Origin: Streptomyces camponoticapitis
Lineage (GTDB): Bacteria > Actinomycetota > Actinomycetes > Streptomycetales > Streptomycetaceae
Reading direction: 5' to 3'
Length of the DNA: 64,000 bases
Assembly (NCBI RefSeq): GCF_014646115.1
Contig: NZ_BMMV01000003.1
Location: forward strand, 216,770 to 280,769
The notes below the pieces were generated by a model, which searched no databases, was not told the DNA's origin, and saw only the letters and a list, made by a program, of their open reading frames with translations. Positions 62,916 through 64,000 of the stretch are shown in pieces; within the stretch, counting starts at the first letter, position 1; each line of letters opens with the position of its first letter. The translations under genes and the position numbers were made by a program.

Positions 62916-63233
62916 ATGAAGGCATTCCGACTGGACGAGCTGGAGGCGGAACGTGCCGCCAACGACGGGGCGTATCTGCAGTTTGTACGGGAACGGAACA
63001 TGTCCGTCGGCCTGTACGCGCTGGACGCCGGCACCATCGACCCGCAGCAGCCGCACCGCCAGGACGAGGTCTACCTGGTCATGAGCGGTCGCGCGTCGAT
63101 CACCGTGGGCATGGAGACGACGCAGGTGGGGCGCGGCAGCGTCATCTACGTACCGGCCGGTGTGCCGCACAAGTTCCACCACATCACCGAGGACCTGCGG
63201 GTGATGGTCGTCTTCTCCCCGCCGGAGGGCTGA
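62916..63233 (+). CDS. Cupin-domain protein
   Basis: 105 residues starting MKAFRLDELEAERAANDGAY. A single cupin barrel has motif 1 as PQQPHRQDEVYLVMSGRASI (HxH replaced by H plus Gln/Asp/Glu, which could still bind metal) and motif 2 as GSVIYVPAGVPHKFHHITED. Substrate unknown. Divergent from the holin-family gene with a shared 14-base gap. Confidence 0.85.
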   Translation: MKAFRLDELEAERAANDGAYLQFVRERNMSVGLYALDAGTIDPQQPHRQDEVYLVMSGRASITVGMETTQVGRGSVIYVPAGVPHKFHHITEDLRVMVVFSPPEG

Positions 63234-63452
63234 GCCGGGCGCGGAGCGGCCGGGCTGCCGGGCGCCGGGCGCACCCGGAGGGAACCGGAGGCCGACCCCC
63301 ACCGATTTCGTCAGGGTCGGATCAGGGGAGTTCCAGGGCTCCGGGACCTCCGCTTCGGCCCGCGCCGCTCTAGCATCGGAGGAAGCGGGAACGTATCTCA
63401 CGTATTCACGCTATCCGTATGCTTCAGGTACTCACGGAACGAGGTAAGGACG

Positions 63453-63671
63453 ATGGCGGTACGGGAGATTGTCGCGGGAATGCCCTGGTGGGTGAAGTGG
63501 ATCGCGTTGCCCGTGGTCGTTCTCGTGGTGTTCGGCGGGCTGATCGCGAGCATCGTCGGATTTGTGATCGCGCTGCTCTTCAAGGTGCTGATCCTGGTGG
63601 CCCTGGTCGGCGGACTCGTCTACGGCGTAAGGAAGTTCACGTCCTCCTCGTCCTCGCGTGGCGACTGGTAG
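63453..63671 (+). CDS. DUF5326-family small membrane protein
   Basis: 72 residues starting MAVREIVAGMPWWVKWIALP. Two membrane segments (PVVVLVVFGGLIASIVGFVI, ALLFKVLILVALVGGLVYGV) precede a basic Ser-rich tail. A conserved Streptomyces small membrane protein of unknown role. Upstream 219 bases (63234-63452) show no further gene. Confidence 0.82.
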   Translation: MAVREIVAGMPWWVKWIALPVVVLVVFGGLIASIVGFVIALLFKVLILVALVGGLVYGVRKFTSSSSSRGDW

Positions 63672-63866
63672 AACCGCCGCCGCCCCTCACCGGGGCGGCC
63701 ACGCACCCCCGCCGTTAGCCCGCGCGGGGGAATGACGGAGACGAAACCACGCCCGGCTCTGAGGCTGCCATTAGAGTGGCGAGCCTCCGCTACATCCTGC
63801 GAAAACAGCGTCGATGGTCGCTTTGACCAGCGCATTCTGCGAGTTCTCGGCGCCTGGGGGTGACCT

Positions 63867-64000
63867 TTGGCCACAGCGACCACGTCAGCTGCCCCTACCC
63901 TCATCGGTTCGGTGCGGCGTGCGCTGCGCCTGCTGGAGTCGGCCGGCACCCATCCGAACGGCGCGCCGGCGAAACAGCTGGCCCGTGAGGCCGGGCTCCC
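63867..64000 (+). CDS. IclR-family transcriptional regulator, N-terminal part (runs off the window)
   Basis: From TTG 63867 behind GGGGGTG, the frame reads MATATTSAAPTLIGSVRRAL and then RLLESAGTHPNGAPAKQLAR, the start of an IclR winged helix. Only 44 codons are present before the window ends. Assignment rests on this short segment. Confidence 0.72.
   Translation, partial: MATATTSAAPTLIGSVRRALRLLESAGTHPNGAPAKQLAREAGL

Noticed and set aside
1022..64000. tRNA, rRNA or CRISPR loci
   Set aside because: No cloverleaf-like tRNA conserved elements, rRNA segments or regularly spaced repeat-spacer units were recognised by eye anywhere in the window.

Overview
This is a high-G+C actinobacterial chromosome segment, almost certainly from Streptomyces or a close relative. 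It spans the chromosomal origin and the genes that normally flank it. The assignment rests on the gene order (gyrB, dciA, recF, gnd, dnaN, oriC, dnaA, then divergently rpmH, rnpA, yidD, yidC, jag, rsmG, parA, parB), on many degenerate TTGTCCACA DnaA boxes, on repeated GTTTCACGTGAAAC parS sites, and on frequent GTG/TTG starts.

Layout. 1-8352 (mostly minus strand): replication genes gyrB (partial), dciA, recF, gnd, dnaN, oriC, dnaA. 8713-15680 (plus strand): ribosomal protein L34, RNase P protein, membrane-insertion genes (yidD, yidC, jag), rsmG, parAB and a GNAT gene. 15802-25875 (minus strand): trxA, trxB, a SigM-type sigma factor with its zinc anti-sigma factor, a pseudokinase, murJ and a DUF6049 envelope protein. 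26067-38587: tRNA CCA-adding enzyme, MFS protein, inositol-1-phosphate synthase with a PadR regulator, a class A penicillin-binding protein, a GT87 glycosyltransferase, an alanine-racemase-fold protein and FemX. 38859-44991: rpsF-ssb-rpsR-rplI, a MATE exporter, and dnaB carrying an intein. 45000-50372: a variable island of uncharacterised genes, two of them apparently broken. 50475-64000: ordinary accessory genes (GNAT, APH, DUF418, beta-lactamase-like, MarR/MFS, HAD, Nudix, LysR, a Cys/Met PLP enzyme, cupin, IclR) with two copies of a short non-autonomous repeat.

How the genes work together. DnaA binds oriC and its own promoter. DciA is the likely helicase-loading factor for DnaB, whose own upstream region also carries DnaA boxes. 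DnaN, RecF, GyrB and SSB support replication. ParA and ParB act on nine visible parS-like sites between 12 and 59 kb for origin segregation. MurJ, the pseudokinase, the PBP, FemX and GT87 form a cell-envelope set in a syntenic block also recognisable in Mycobacterium.

The most notable observations are: a class 3 (WCT-type) intein inside the DnaB Walker A motif with a decayed homing endonuclease; a DnaA-box cluster in front of dnaB; parS sites embedded in long perfect palindromes, terminators and coding sequences; a 35-bp perfect operator in front of padR; two likely pseudogenes in the island; and a MITE-like element. Gene assignments are from reading the sequence and recall of families; no database search was run.
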